From assembly GCA_002394965.1 (NCBI GenBank), contig DGVL01000153.1, positions 14,289 to 37,414 on the forward strand: a stretch of DNA of 23,126 nucleotides, given 5' to 3'. This DNA is from Lachnospira sp. UBA4285 (GTDB lineage: Bacteria; Bacillota; Clostridia; Lachnospirales; Lachnospiraceae). Both the position numbers and the translations under genes were made by a program. Below, one piece after another: positions 1-7,914 of the stretch (position 1 is the first letter of the stretch; each line of letters opens with the position of its first letter). The notes below the pieces were generated by a model. That model saw only the letters and a list, made by a program, of their open reading frames with translations, searched no databases and had not been told where the DNA came from.

Positions 1-219
1 TCTGTCACGATTCACGAGGGAAAGTTCCACCAGATCAAAAAGATGTTTGCGGAAATCGGATGCCCTGTGAAGACACTGACCCGCACCGGATTTGGTCCTC
101 TTGTACTTGGAGATCTTCCGGTGGGCGCGGCCAGAAGCCTCACAGAAGGGGAGATTCAGGCACTCAGAGACTGCACACGGACACAGGGAAAGGATCATCC
201 GGATGAAAATGAAATATAA
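1..219 (+). CDS. RsuA/RluB-family 16S/23S rRNA pseudouridine synthase, C-terminal end (5' truncated)
   Basis: The frame is open from the first base of the window and ends in TAA at 217-219, so only the last 72 residues are seen. It reads VTIHEGKFHQIKKMFAEIG and then TRTGFGPLVLGDLP, which is the conserved end of the RsuA/RluB/RluE/RluF catalytic domain. These enzymes isomerise one specific uridine in rRNA to pseudouridine. The catalytic Asp and the S4 domain lie upstream of the window. The next gene starts inside its last codons (17-nt overlap), which suggests cotranscription. Which rRNA position is modified cannot be told from this fragment; RsuA-like U516 of 16S rRNA is the best guess. Confidence 0.85.
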   Translation, partial: SVTIHEGKFHQIKKMFAEIGCPVKTLTRTGFGPLVLGDLPVGAARSLTEGEIQALRDCTRTQGKDHPDENEI

Positions 220-784
220 CAAAGGCGAGAGCGGATATCTCCAGGAAAAACAGAAGCGCGCCTGGATCTATGTGATTCTCTTTGCAGCAGTCATCGCGGC
301 GCTGCTTGTCGCCGGTGTTCTGATCTGGGGCAGCAACCAGAATGTCCTCACCGTCGCCGCCGTCGTGATGGTGCTGCCGGCGGCACGCTTTGGCGTGAAC
401 CTGATCATGCTTGCCTCAAAGAAACCGTCAGATGCCGGTGTGATACGACAGACAGATGAGGCAGCACCGGACCTGATGCGGCTGTATGATATGGTCATCG
501 GAACAAGCAAAAAGCCGGTTGGCACCGAGGCAATCGTCATCTCGGATTCCGCGCTCTGTATCTATGAAACGCAGAAGGACACCGACACAAGCTTTCTTGC
601 AGATCAGGTCAACAACTTTCTTCATGGCGACTCGATCTTTATCAACGTCAATGTATATACTGACCGGGCAAAATTTATGAACCGCATCGCGTTTTTGCAG
701 CAGAGCCTCGAAACGGGCGGAAAGAAACTGAGAGAAGACCGCGTCGGCAGAATCCGGAATTCTCTCAGTGCGATGTGTCTGTGA
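203..784 (+). CDS. Small membrane protein with two N-terminal helices, function unknown
   Basis: The product is 193 residues from ATG 203. A start at 92 would put about 37 basic, non-conserved-looking residues in front and overlap the preceding synthase by 128 nt. ATG 203 has AAAGGA at 188-193 ahead of it. ATG 209 is an alternative. Residues about 20-43 (WIYVILFAAVIAALLVAGVL core) and about 47-71 form two hydrophobic segments joined by a very short turn, so most of the protein should be a C-terminal domain of about 120 residues on the cytoplasmic side. That domain is polar, with no signature I recognise; near the end it reads FINVNVYTDRAKF. It sits between two pseudouridine synthase genes, and the downstream RluA-type gene starts 5 nt after its stop, so the three are probably one transcript. 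No function is proposed. Confidence 0.7.
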   Translation: MKMKYNKGESGYLQEKQKRAWIYVILFAAVIAALLVAGVLIWGSNQNVLTVAAVVMVLPAARFGVNLIMLASKKPSDAGVIRQTDEAAPDLMRLYDMVIGTSKKPVGTEAIVISDSALCIYETQKDTDTSFLADQVNNFLHGDSIFINVNVYTDRAKFMNRIAFLQQSLETGGKKLREDRVGRIRNSLSAMCL

Positions 785-788
785 GGTT

Positions 789-1796
789 ATGAAGGAATTT
801 ACAATAACACAGGAGACCAGCGGACAACGGCTGAACAAGGTGCTTCAGAAGCTGTTGCCGGGTGCCGGTACATCCTTTCTGTACAAGATGCTGCGCAAAA
901 AAAATATCACGGTCAATGATCAGAAGGCTGATGGCGCGCGGATTTTAAGAAGCGGCGACACGATCCGCATATGGTTCTCGGATGAAACGTACCGGAAATT
1001 CTCTGCTGAAAATCAGGCGCCGGATGCCGCGGATACATCAGCGGAACTCAGCGTACAGCCGGATGTACTCTATGAAGATGATGATCTTCTTTTTATCAAC
1101 AAGCCGGCGGGGCTTCTGATCCAGCCGGACGGAAAGCATACAGACTGCCTGACGGCGCAGGTCGGCCGCTATCTTATGCAGGAAGATAAGACCGACAGAA
1201 GCGGTATATTCAGGGCGGGTCCTGCGAACCGGCTCGATTACAACACTTCTGGCATCACGGCGTTTGGCAAGACGATCCGCGGCCAGCAGTATCTGGCAGA
1301 GCAGTTCCGGGAGCGCAGTATAAAGAAATACTATCTGGCGCTTGCGTACGGGGATATCCCCTGCAGGGCGGATGCTGAAAAAATTCTGACCGGCTGGTAC
1401 GTCAAAGATCACAGGGAAAACACCGCGCGCCTGTACACAGGCACACTCAGGCCTGCGTCAGCCATAGAGGTCAGGCTCGGTGTCACCCCGCTTACCCGGA
1501 ATAACGAGTCCGTACTTCTCAGAGTGCACCTGCTGACCGGGAAAAGCCACCAGATCCGCGCGCAGCTGGCCGCGGATGGACATCCCCTCGCCGGAGACCC
1601 GAAGTATGGTGACAGGAGATGGAACGGGAAGCTGGCCCGTCAGTACGATCTGAAGCGTCAGTTTCTGCATGCATACCAGCTGGCGCTTCGCGATATCAAC
1701 GGCAAGCCCCTGCACGTGGTGGCGCCGATACCCGGCGATCTTGCGCGGGTTCTGAAAGGAGAAAAGCTGTGGGAACCTGGAATTCCAGAGGCTTAA
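789..1796 (+). CDS. RluA-family pseudouridine synthase (RluC/RluD type) with S4 domain
   Basis: The product is 335 residues from ATG 789, 5 nt after the preceding stop with GTGAGG just ahead. A start at 768 would add seven residues and overlap the upstream gene. Residues about 8-65 form an S4 RNA-binding domain (SGQRLNKVLQKLLPGAG, then KKNITVNDQKADGA and LRSGDTIRIW). The catalytic domain follows from about residue 88 (LYEDDDLLFINKPAGLLIQP). NRLDYNTSGI carries the catalytic Asp in the RLD motif; the His that often precedes it is Asn here. LTGKSHQIRAQLA and HPLAGDPKYG are the usual C-terminal family motifs. Such enzymes make pseudouridines in 23S rRNA, but the exact target cannot be read from sequence. 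Its last 28 nt overlap the start of recU. Confidence 0.9.
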   Translation: MKEFTITQETSGQRLNKVLQKLLPGAGTSFLYKMLRKKNITVNDQKADGARILRSGDTIRIWFSDETYRKFSAENQAPDAADTSAELSVQPDVLYEDDDLLFINKPAGLLIQPDGKHTDCLTAQVGRYLMQEDKTDRSGIFRAGPANRLDYNTSGITAFGKTIRGQQYLAEQFRERSIKKYYLALAYGDIPCRADAEKILTGWYVKDHRENTARLYTGTLRPASAIEVRLGVTPLTRNNESVLLRVHLLTGKSHQIRAQLAADGHPLAGDPKYGDRRWNGKLARQYDLKRQFLHAYQLALRDINGKPLHVVAPIPGDLARVLKGEKLWEPGIPEA

Positions 1797-2305
1797 GGGG
1801 ATCCACACTGGAAGACCTGATCAATGTCACCAATGAGCGCTACAGCCGCCAGAAACTCGCCCTTATCCAGAAAATCCCCACACCGATCAAGCCGCTCACG
1901 ATAGACAAACAGACCCGGCATATCACACTGGCATATTTTGACCAGAAGAGTACCGTCGACTACATTGGCGTTGTTCAGGGAATACCGGTCTGTTTTGACG
2001 CGAAGGAATCCCTCACCGATACATTCCCGCTGCACAATATCCATGAACACCAGGTTGAATTCATGCGCGCCTTTGAGCAGCAGCAGGGAATCGCCTTCAT
2101 CCTGCTTTACTTCACGGGCCGGGATGAACTGTACTACGTACCTTTTTCTGATATAATCAGATTCTGGAACAGGGGTAAATCAGGAGGCCGGAAGAGCTTC
2201 ACCATAGAGGAGCTCGACCGGACATTTCTCGTGCCTCTGTACGGGGCTGTGCCCGTACCGTACCTTCAGGCTCTGCAGACGGATCTGTCGCGCCGTGACG
2301 GTTGA
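1769..2305 (+). CDS. recU: Holliday junction resolvase RecU
   Basis: I place the start at GTG 1769, inside the end of the pseudouridine synthase gene. AAAGGAG lies 7 nt upstream (1755-1761), and translation from there gives the family N-terminus (M)GTWNSRGLRGSTLEDLIN. The longer frame upstream is out-of-frame sequence of the previous gene. The product is 178 residues, within the normal RecU range. RecU is the Firmicutes endonuclease that resolves four-way junctions in recombination and chromosome segregation. Visible signatures are RGSTLEDLIN, IQKIPTPIKP, STVDYIGVVQGIPVCFDAKE (the PD-(D/E)XK-like core with VDYIG and FDAKE) and FPLHNIHEHQVEFM. In Bacillus recU usually sits beside a penicillin-binding protein gene; here it follows an rRNA-modification gene instead. 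Confidence 0.93.
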   Translation: MGTWNSRGLRGSTLEDLINVTNERYSRQKLALIQKIPTPIKPLTIDKQTRHITLAYFDQKSTVDYIGVVQGIPVCFDAKESLTDTFPLHNIHEHQVEFMRAFEQQQGIAFILLYFTGRDELYYVPFSDIIRFWNRGKSGGRKSFTIEELDRTFLVPLYGAVPVPYLQALQTDLSRRDG

Positions 2306-2331
2306 CGGAGGCGCCGTCTGTATGGTAGTAT
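2302..2331 (+). promoter_or_regulatory. Candidate promoter of the his operon
   Basis: TTGACG (2302-2307) overlaps the recU stop codon and is followed after 18 nt by TAGTAT (2326-2331). The -35 matches the consensus in five of six positions, the -10 in only four. It is the best-placed promoter-like pair in the 87 nt between recU and hisZ, and it implies a short leader of about 55 nt. Confidence 0.4.
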
Positions 2332-2344
2332 GCACAGGTGCATA
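2329..2344. promoter_or_regulatory. Perfect palindrome, candidate operator in front of hisZ
   Basis: TATGCAC-AG-GTGCATA is a perfect inverted repeat with 7-bp arms and a 2-nt centre. It overlaps the putative -10 element and lies about 50 nt ahead of hisZ. The position is right for a dimeric repressor. A TrpR-like histidine regulator (YerC/HisR family) is a candidate from general knowledge, but I did not match it to a published motif. Confidence 0.4.
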
Positions 2345-2392
2345 TCAGCATGGTAGCACATTAGCATAATAAAGCAAATGAGGATGAACTGT

Positions 2393-3631
2393 ATGAAGAA
2401 GGATCTTCTGCACACACCGGAAGGTGTCCGCGATATATACGGCAGGGAATGCGCGGAGAAAGAGCAGATTGAGTCAAAGCTGCATGATGTCCTGAACCTT
2501 TACGGGTATTCCGACATCCAGACGCCTACCTTTGAGTTCTTTGATGTGTTCTCGAAGGAAAAGGGTTCTGTTCCAAGCACGGAGCTTTTCAAGTTCTTTG
2601 ACCGGTACGGCCACACGCTGTGCCTGCGGCCGGACATGACACCGTCGATTGCCCGCTCCGCCAGCAAGTATTACGATGAGTACAGCACGGCGGTGAAGCT
2701 GTGTTATGTCGAGAATACATTTGTCAATGACAGCAAGTATTATCAGGGGCGTCTCAAGGAAAATACGATGGCAGGCGCCGAACTCATCGGCGACGATTCG
2801 ATCGACGCGGACGCCGAGATTGTGATGATGACCATTGACTGTATGAAGGCCGTCGGTCTGAATGAGTTTCAGGTCGAACTCGGCAACGTTCAGTTCTTCC
2901 GCGGACTTCTCGCGGAAGCCGGGATATCAGGGGATGACGAGGAGGAGCTGAAATCTCTCATCGACGAGAAGAATCTGTTCGGCGTCGAAGAACTGCTGCA
3001 TTCCCATGACATCGGCGACATGATCACCGATGCGCTGATAGCGCTCCCGACGCTGTTTGGCAGCTTCGACGTGCTGAAGCGCGCGGAGAAGATGACCTAT
3101 ATCCCGGAATGCCTGGCGGCTGTCAAGCGCCTGAAGGACCTGTATGCGGTGCTCTCGGCCAATGGATATGCGGACCATGTTTCCTTTGATCTTGGCGATC
3201 TGAGCTCGCACGCGTATTACACCGGAATCATCCTGCATGCCTTCACATTCGGTACGGGTGAGCCGGTCATCAATGGCGGGCGGTATGACCGCCTGATGGG
3301 GCAGTTCGGCTCCGACCGCGCATCAATCGGATTCTCGGTCAATGTGGATCGCCTCCTAACCGCCCTGCAGCGCCAGAAGATCGACATCCCGCTGGAGCGC
3401 AACGGAATCCTGCTCGTCTACGACAGAGAGGATTTCCAGGCTGCTCTGTTTTCTTCTGCCCACCGGAGGGCAGAGGGGATCCGCGTCTGCATGATGCGGA
3501 AAAAGAGCGGCGCAAGGCTCGATGACTACCTCCGAGTGGCCGAGGAAGGCCACTATGAGTGGATCTTCCTGTGCGAAAACGGCAAGGAGCAGCGTCTGCG
3601 CGTAGAAGAGATCAGGAGAGAGGAGAACTGA
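2393..3631 (+). CDS. hisZ: ATP phosphoribosyltransferase regulatory subunit HisZ
   Basis: The product is 412 residues from ATG 2393, chosen because GAGGA (2381-2385) stands about 7 nt ahead and the protein then begins MKKDLLHTPEGVRDIYG, as family members do. Two upstream in-frame ATGs (2378, 2384) lack a site. HisZ is a catalytically inactive paralogue of histidyl-tRNA synthetase. It joins short HisG to form the hetero-octameric first enzyme of histidine synthesis and carries feedback control. The class II core is visible: PTFEFFDVF, LCLRPDMTPSIARSASKYY (motif-2-like), FVNDSKYYQGRLKENTMAGAELIG, and the C-terminal GGRYDRLMGQFGSDRASIGFS. The adjacent hisG starts at the very next base. Confidence 0.95.
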   Translation: MKKDLLHTPEGVRDIYGRECAEKEQIESKLHDVLNLYGYSDIQTPTFEFFDVFSKEKGSVPSTELFKFFDRYGHTLCLRPDMTPSIARSASKYYDEYSTAVKLCYVENTFVNDSKYYQGRLKENTMAGAELIGDDSIDADAEIVMMTIDCMKAVGLNEFQVELGNVQFFRGLLAEAGISGDDEEELKSLIDEKNLFGVEELLHSHDIGDMITDALIALPTLFGSFDVLKRAEKMTYIPECLAAVKRLKDLYAVLSANGYADHVSFDLGDLSSHAYYTGIILHAFTFGTGEPVINGGRYDRLMGQFGSDRASIGFSVNVDRLLTALQRQKIDIPLERNGILLVYDREDFQAALFSSAHRRAEGIRVCMMRKKSGARLDDYLRVAEEGHYEWIFLCENGKEQRLRVEEIRREEN

Positions 3632-4282
3632 ATGCGGTATCTGACATTCGCCCTGGCAAAGGGGCGCCTGGCCAGGAGCGCCATGGATATACTGGAGCAT
3701 GTGGGCATCACCTGCGAGGAGATGAAGGATCCAGACACCCGCAAGCTCATTTTCACGAATGAAGAGCAGCACGTACGCTTCTTTCTGGCGAAGCCCTCGG
3801 ATGTTCCGACATATGTCGAATACGGTGCCGCGGACATCGGAATCGTCGGCAAGGACACTCTTCTGGAAGAGAAGCGTGCGCTCTATGAAGTGTATGATCT
3901 CGGGATCGGCCGCTGCCGCATGTGCGTGGCCGGGCCGAGACAGGCTGCCGAAAAGCTGCAGCACCACGAGCTTATCCGCGTGGCGAGCAAATATCCGAAT
4001 ATCGCAAAGGATTACTTTTACAACAAAAAGCACCAGACCGTTGAGATTATCAAGCTGAACGGGTCGGTTGAACTTGCACCGATCGTCGGCCTCTCGGAAG
4101 TTATCGTCGACATCGTAGAGACCGGCACGACCCTGAAAGAAAACGGTCTGGAAGTCCTGGAGGAGATCGTTCCGCTTTCCGCCCGGATAGTCGTGAATCA
4201 GGTATCCATGAAGATGGAAAATGAACGGATCATGAATCTGATCCGCGATATCCGCAAATATCAGGAAAGTCAGAATGCATAA
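3632..4282 (+). CDS. hisG: ATP phosphoribosyltransferase, short (HisZ-dependent) form
   Basis: The product is 216 residues. ATG 3632 immediately follows the hisZ stop, with GAGAGAGGAG just upstream. HisG condenses ATP with phosphoribosyl pyrophosphate, the committed step of histidine synthesis. The sequence starts with LTFALAKGRLARSAMDIL and contains EYGAADIGIVGKDTL, the two halves of the nucleotide-binding fold. VDIVETGTTLKENGL is the PRPP-binding loop. It ends just after that domain, with no C-terminal ACT-like regulatory domain, so it should need HisZ, which is next door. The one-base-tight junction with hisZ suggests translational coupling and balanced subunit synthesis. Confidence 0.96.
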   Translation: MRYLTFALAKGRLARSAMDILEHVGITCEEMKDPDTRKLIFTNEEQHVRFFLAKPSDVPTYVEYGAADIGIVGKDTLLEEKRALYEVYDLGIGRCRMCVAGPRQAAEKLQHHELIRVASKYPNIAKDYFYNKKHQTVEIIKLNGSVELAPIVGLSEVIVDIVETGTTLKENGLEVLEEIVPLSARIVVNQVSMKMENERIMNLIRDIRKYQESQNA

Positions 4283-4294
4283 AGGAGAATCGTG

Positions 4295-5611
4295 ATGAGG
4301 ACACTGAAACTTACCGATGAGACAAAATCAAGCATTCAGGAACTGCTGAAAAAAAGGAGTCCCAGCAGCTACGGAAAATACGAGAGCACGGTCCGCGAGA
4401 TTCTGGACAATGTGAAAACAAACGGCGATGCGGCACTTTTTGAATACACCAGGAAATTCGACAAGGCGGATCTGAACCCGGACACCATCCGTGTCACAGA
4501 CGAGGAGATCGAAGAAGCCTACCGTCAGGTCGATCCGGCGCTTCTTGACGTCATCCGCAAGGCAATCGTCAACATCCGGGCATTTCACGAGAATGAACTT
4601 CAGAAATCCTGGTTCATCACGAGACCGGACGGCATGATTCTCGGGCAGCGCGTAACGCCGCTTCACAGAGCCGGCGTATATGTGCCGGGCGGAAAGGCGG
4701 CGTATCCGTCCTCGGTCCTTATGAACGTCATTCCGGCCCGCGTAGCCGGAGTAGATGAGATCATCATGTGTACTCCGTGCAATGCGCAGGGAAAGGTCTA
4801 TCCGACAACGCTTGTTGCCGCACACGAAGCAGGTGTCGACACAATCTACAAGGCAGGCGGCGCTCAGGCGATCGCAGCCATGGCTTTCGGTACTGCGTCT
4901 GTTCCGAAAGTCGACAAGATCACCGGGCCCGGCAACATCTTCGTTGCACTTGCCAAGAAAGCCGTATTCGGCTTTGTCGGCATTGATTCCGTGGCAGGAC
5001 CGTCAGAAGTCCAGGTTCTCGCAGACGAGACAGCCGATGCGCACTATGTGGCTGCCGATCTTCTCTCGCAGGCAGAGCACGACCAGCTTGCCAGTGCCAT
5101 CCTCGTGACCACCTCCGAAGAACTGGCGCACGCCGTATCCGACGAAATTGACGGATACCTGAAGACGCTCTCAAGGGCAGACATTATCCGCGCATCGCTT
5201 GGAAATTACGGCTGCATTCTTATCGCTCCGGATATGGACGCAGCCATCGGCATGGTCAACGATATCGCCTCCGAACATCTTGAGATCGTGACAGCCGACC
5301 CGTGGAACACTATGACGAAAATCCGCAATGCGGGCGCTATCTTCCTCGGAGAATACAGCTCGGAACCGCTGGGTGACTACATGGCCGGACCGAACCACGT
5401 ACTGCCCACTAACGGAACGGCTCGTTTCTTCTCGGCTCTATCCGTCGAGGATTTCCTGAAGAAATCCAGCATCATTTCCTGCTCCAGACAGGCTCTGAAG
5501 AAAATGCACACGGACATTGAGACATTCGCGGAGGCAGAGGGACTGACGGCACACGCCAACGCAGTAAGAGTCCGCTTTGAAACGTCGGAAGGACAAGTTG
5601 AAGATGAGTGA
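4295..5611 (+). CDS. hisD: Histidinol dehydrogenase
   Basis: The product is 438 residues from ATG 4295. AAAGGAG (4281-4287) is 7 nt ahead; an in-frame GTG at 4292 would be too close. HisD is a zinc enzyme that oxidises histidinol to histidine in two NAD-dependent steps. Family signatures run in order: HRAGVYVPGGKAAYPSSVLM, the TGPGNIFVALAKK loop, DSVAGPSEVQVLADE, the metal-site segment LLSQAEHDQLASA, the catalytic SEHLEIVTADPW and MAGPNHVLPTNGTARF. Length and motifs are all normal. Its last 8 nt overlap the start of hisB. Confidence 0.97.
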   Translation: MRTLKLTDETKSSIQELLKKRSPSSYGKYESTVREILDNVKTNGDAALFEYTRKFDKADLNPDTIRVTDEEIEEAYRQVDPALLDVIRKAIVNIRAFHENELQKSWFITRPDGMILGQRVTPLHRAGVYVPGGKAAYPSSVLMNVIPARVAGVDEIIMCTPCNAQGKVYPTTLVAAHEAGVDTIYKAGGAQAIAAMAFGTASVPKVDKITGPGNIFVALAKKAVFGFVGIDSVAGPSEVQVLADETADAHYVAADLLSQAEHDQLASAILVTTSEELAHAVSDEIDGYLKTLSRADIIRASLGNYGCILIAPDMDAAIGMVNDIASEHLEIVTADPWNTMTKIRNAGAIFLGEYSSEPLGDYMAGPNHVLPTNGTARFFSALSVEDFLKKSSIISCSRQALKKMHTDIETFAEAEGLTAHANAVRVRFETSEGQVEDE

Positions 5612-6200
5612 AACAAAAAGAACCGCGCAGGTATCCCGCAGAACATCTGAAACCGACATTACCTGTGTGCTCAGTCTTGACGGAGAAGGGAAAGGCGATG
5701 TATCCACCGGCATCGGATTTCTGGATCATATGCTGCGCTCGTTCGCCAAGCACGGATTTTTTGATCTGACGCTTTCCTGTAAAGGGGACCTGGAAGTAGA
5801 CTGCCATCACACCATAGAAGATGTGGGGATCGTCCTGGGCACTGCCATCGCAGAGGCTGTGGGCGACAAGAAGGGAATCCGCCGCTTCGGTGAGAGCATT
5901 CTGCCGATGGACGAAGCGCTGATTCTCTGCGCCGTTGATCTCTCGGGCCGGCCGGTTCTCGGGTTTGATGCAGCGTTTCACACAGAACGCGTCGGAACAT
6001 ATGACACGCAGATGGTCCGTGAGTTTTTCTACGCTGTCAGCTACAGCGCAGGGATGAACCTGCATCTCCGGGAGCTGGCAGGGGAGAATGACCACCATAT
6101 CATCGAGGGCATGTACAAGGCATTCGCCCGAGCTCTGGACATGGCGGTATCCAAAGACCCGCGGATAAAAGATGTCCTCTCCACGAAAGGAAGCCTGTGA
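5604..6200 (+). CDS. hisB: Imidazoleglycerol-phosphate dehydratase
   Basis: The product is 198 residues from ATG 5604, which lies inside the last codons of hisD with GGAAGGA at 5587-5593. The longer frame from 5577 would run through that ribosome binding site. HisB removes water from imidazole glycerol phosphate using a di-manganese centre. Visible metal and substrate motifs are GIGFLDHMLRSFAKHG, DLEVDCHHTIEDVGIVLG and, near the end, ENDHHIIEGMYKAFARAL. This is the monofunctional dehydratase form, without the phosphatase domain of enterobacterial HisB; no histidinol-phosphatase gene is in the window. Its stop overlaps the hisA start by one base. Confidence 0.97.
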   Translation: MSETKRTAQVSRRTSETDITCVLSLDGEGKGDVSTGIGFLDHMLRSFAKHGFFDLTLSCKGDLEVDCHHTIEDVGIVLGTAIAEAVGDKKGIRRFGESILPMDEALILCAVDLSGRPVLGFDAAFHTERVGTYDTQMVREFFYAVSYSAGMNLHLRELAGENDHHIIEGMYKAFARALDMAVSKDPRIKDVLSTKGSL

Positions 6201-6928
6201 TGAGACTGTACCCGGCGATTGACATGAAAGACGGACGGTGTGTCCGTCTGCGCAAAGGCGACTTCGACGAGGTGACCGAGTATTTTGAGCACCCCTGGCA
6301 GGCGGCTGCGGCTTTTGAAAAGGCCGGCGCATCCTATATTCACAACGTGGATCTTGACGGCGCAAGGAAAGGGCATTCCTACAATGCAGAAGCAGTGCGG
6401 AAAATCGTGCATACCGTGCACATTCCGGTTGAACTGGGCGGTGGAATCCGCACTCTGCAGGACATCGAAGAAGTCCTCGACCTTGGAGTGGCCCGTGTTA
6501 TCATCGGCACAAAAGCGGTTGAAGACCCGGGATTTGTTCGCAGGGCGATCGAGACATTCGGCGCGGACCGGATCGTTGTCGGGATTGACGCGAAGAACGG
6601 GTGGGTTGCGACGGATGCCTGGGAGCGCACCTCGGATGTGACAAGCCTTGACCTCGCGCTTCAGATGAAGGATCTTGGCGTCCGGACGATCGTCTATACG
6701 GATATCTCCCGCGACGGGATGCTCTCAGGTCCGAATATCGAGGCAACGAAAGTCCTCACGGAGAAGACCGGACTGGATGTCATTGCCTCCGGCGGTGTCT
6801 CCTGCATGGAAGATCTTGAGAATCTGGAAGCTGCCGGCATCAGCGGCGTCATCATCGGGAAGGCGATCTACGAAAAGAAAATACATCTTGCTGAGGCGGT
6901 CCGCCGATTTGAGCAAAAACAGGAGTGA
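6200..6928 (+). CDS. hisA: ProFAR isomerase HisA
   Basis: The product is 242 residues. ATG 6200 shares one base with the hisB stop, and AAAGGAAG (6186-6193) lies 6 nt ahead; the in-frame GTG at 6197 is less well placed. HisA is a TIM barrel that opens the aminoaldose ring of ProFAR to give PRFAR, the substrate of HisH/HisF. Both catalytic aspartates are present: D8 in YPAIDMKDG and D130 in RIVVGIDAKNG. The phosphate-binding loops ELGGGIRTLQDIEEVLD and ASGGVSCMEDLE are intact. It is a useful contrast to the next gene, whose related barrel has lost these residues. IYTDISRDGM-type sequence (VYTDISRDGMLSGPN) is also typical. Confidence 0.96.
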   Translation: MRLYPAIDMKDGRCVRLRKGDFDEVTEYFEHPWQAAAAFEKAGASYIHNVDLDGARKGHSYNAEAVRKIVHTVHIPVELGGGIRTLQDIEEVLDLGVARVIIGTKAVEDPGFVRRAIETFGADRIVVGIDAKNGWVATDAWERTSDVTSLDLALQMKDLGVRTIVYTDISRDGMLSGPNIEATKVLTEKTGLDVIASGGVSCMEDLENLEAAGISGVIIGKAIYEKKIHLAEAVRRFEQKQE

Positions 6929-6931
6929 GAT

Positions 6932-7906
6932 ATGGACCGTATTCTTGTACCGGTTTTATATATAAAAGATCATGCGGCATTCCACGATATGGATCTGACG
7001 GAGAAATTCGAGGGAGACATACCGAGCGCCGCTGACATTCAGGAACGCCGGGGCGCCGATGCGCTTCTTGTCTTTGATTATTCCTATGACACCGCGTCTC
7101 AGGAAGCAGCGCTGCGCGATATCCGGCAGATCTGCCATACGGTCGACATACCGGTCTGGGTCGGCGGAAACATCACGTGCCGCAAAGACGCCGATAATTA
7201 TTTCAAGGCCGGCACTGACGTCGTGATCCTGGACGAAGAACGGATCAGCAATGTCGATCTGATGGAAGAGCTGTGCCGCAGCTATGGGAGCAGCCGGATT
7301 GCGCTGCATCATATTCCGGGCGGATATGATGCGCTGAGCGAAGCGGCGGCGAACCGGATTGCGCTGGTCATCTCTCCGGATATTCCTGAGATGGCACCGG
7401 GAGGGCTGGATTATCTGGTACTGTCTGACAAGACCGACCGGACGAAGGCTGTCGAAATCCTCCAGAAGCGCAATGTACTCGGCCTGTCCGGCCAGTTTCT
7501 GACCGAAACGGACGATTCGTTCTGGCAGATAAAGCGGCAGCTGCGGGATGCGGGCATTGCCGTTCATACGCTCGATCCGGCAATGCCGTTCACGGAGTTC
7601 AAACTGGACGGAAATGGCCTGATTCCGTGCATCGTACAGGACAACAGAACCAATGAGGTCCTGATGATGGCGTACATGAATGAAGAGTCGTTCCGCAGGA
7701 CCTGCGAGACAGGACTGGCGACTTACTTCAGCCGGAGCCGGCGTGAACTCTGGACCAAAGGGCTCACGAGCGGGCACCTGCAGTACGTCAAACGGATGTA
7801 CATCGACTGTGACGCCGACACGCTGCTCCTGAAAGTCAGACAGCTCGGCGGTGCATGCCACACGGGACACAGGACCTGTTTCTACAGGACCCTTCTGGAG
7901 ATCTGA
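6932..7906 (+). CDS. hisI: Phosphoribosyl-AMP cyclohydrolase HisI with an N-terminal degenerate HisA/HisF-like barrel
   Basis: The product is 324 residues from ATG 6932, with AGGAG at 6921-6925. Residues about 222-320 are a full HisI domain. It contains LIPCIVQDNRTNEVLMMAYMN, ATYFSRSRRELWTKGLTSGH, the acidic metal cluster D292/D294/D296, and cysteines C293, C309 and C316 of the zinc site. Residues 1 to about 215 look like a HisA/HisF barrel: RILVPVLYIKD at the start, VDIPVWVGGNITCRKDADNYFKAG in the middle. The first catalytic Asp position is Tyr10, and the strand that should carry the second reads SRIALHHIPGG, with no Asp. The barrel is therefore probably not an enzyme. The usual C-terminal HisE pyrophosphohydrolase domain is missing. 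I recall related fused forms in Lachnospiraceae, so this may be a lineage trait. Confidence 0.88.
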   Translation: MDRILVPVLYIKDHAAFHDMDLTEKFEGDIPSAADIQERRGADALLVFDYSYDTASQEAALRDIRQICHTVDIPVWVGGNITCRKDADNYFKAGTDVVILDEERISNVDLMEELCRSYGSSRIALHHIPGGYDALSEAAANRIALVISPDIPEMAPGGLDYLVLSDKTDRTKAVEILQKRNVLGLSGQFLTETDDSFWQIKRQLRDAGIAVHTLDPAMPFTEFKLDGNGLIPCIVQDNRTNEVLMMAYMNEESFRRTCETGLATYFSRSRRELWTKGLTSGHLQYVKRMYIDCDADTLLLKVRQLGGACHTGHRTCFYRTLLEI

Positions 7907-7914
7907 CAGACAAC

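Noticed and set aside
1619..1768. Longer N-terminus for RecU
   Set aside because: This part is the pseudouridine synthase gene read in another frame. RecU similarity begins exactly at GTG 1769, which has its own ribosome binding site.
2306..2392. T-box or histidine leader-peptide attenuator ahead of hisZ
   Set aside because: The gap is under 90 nt, lacks a T-box sequence, a terminator hairpin with T run and a run of His codons.
5472..6365. Minus-strand open frame of 297 codons over hisB and hisA
   Set aside because: It is a shadow of two well-identified genes with normal lengths and motifs.
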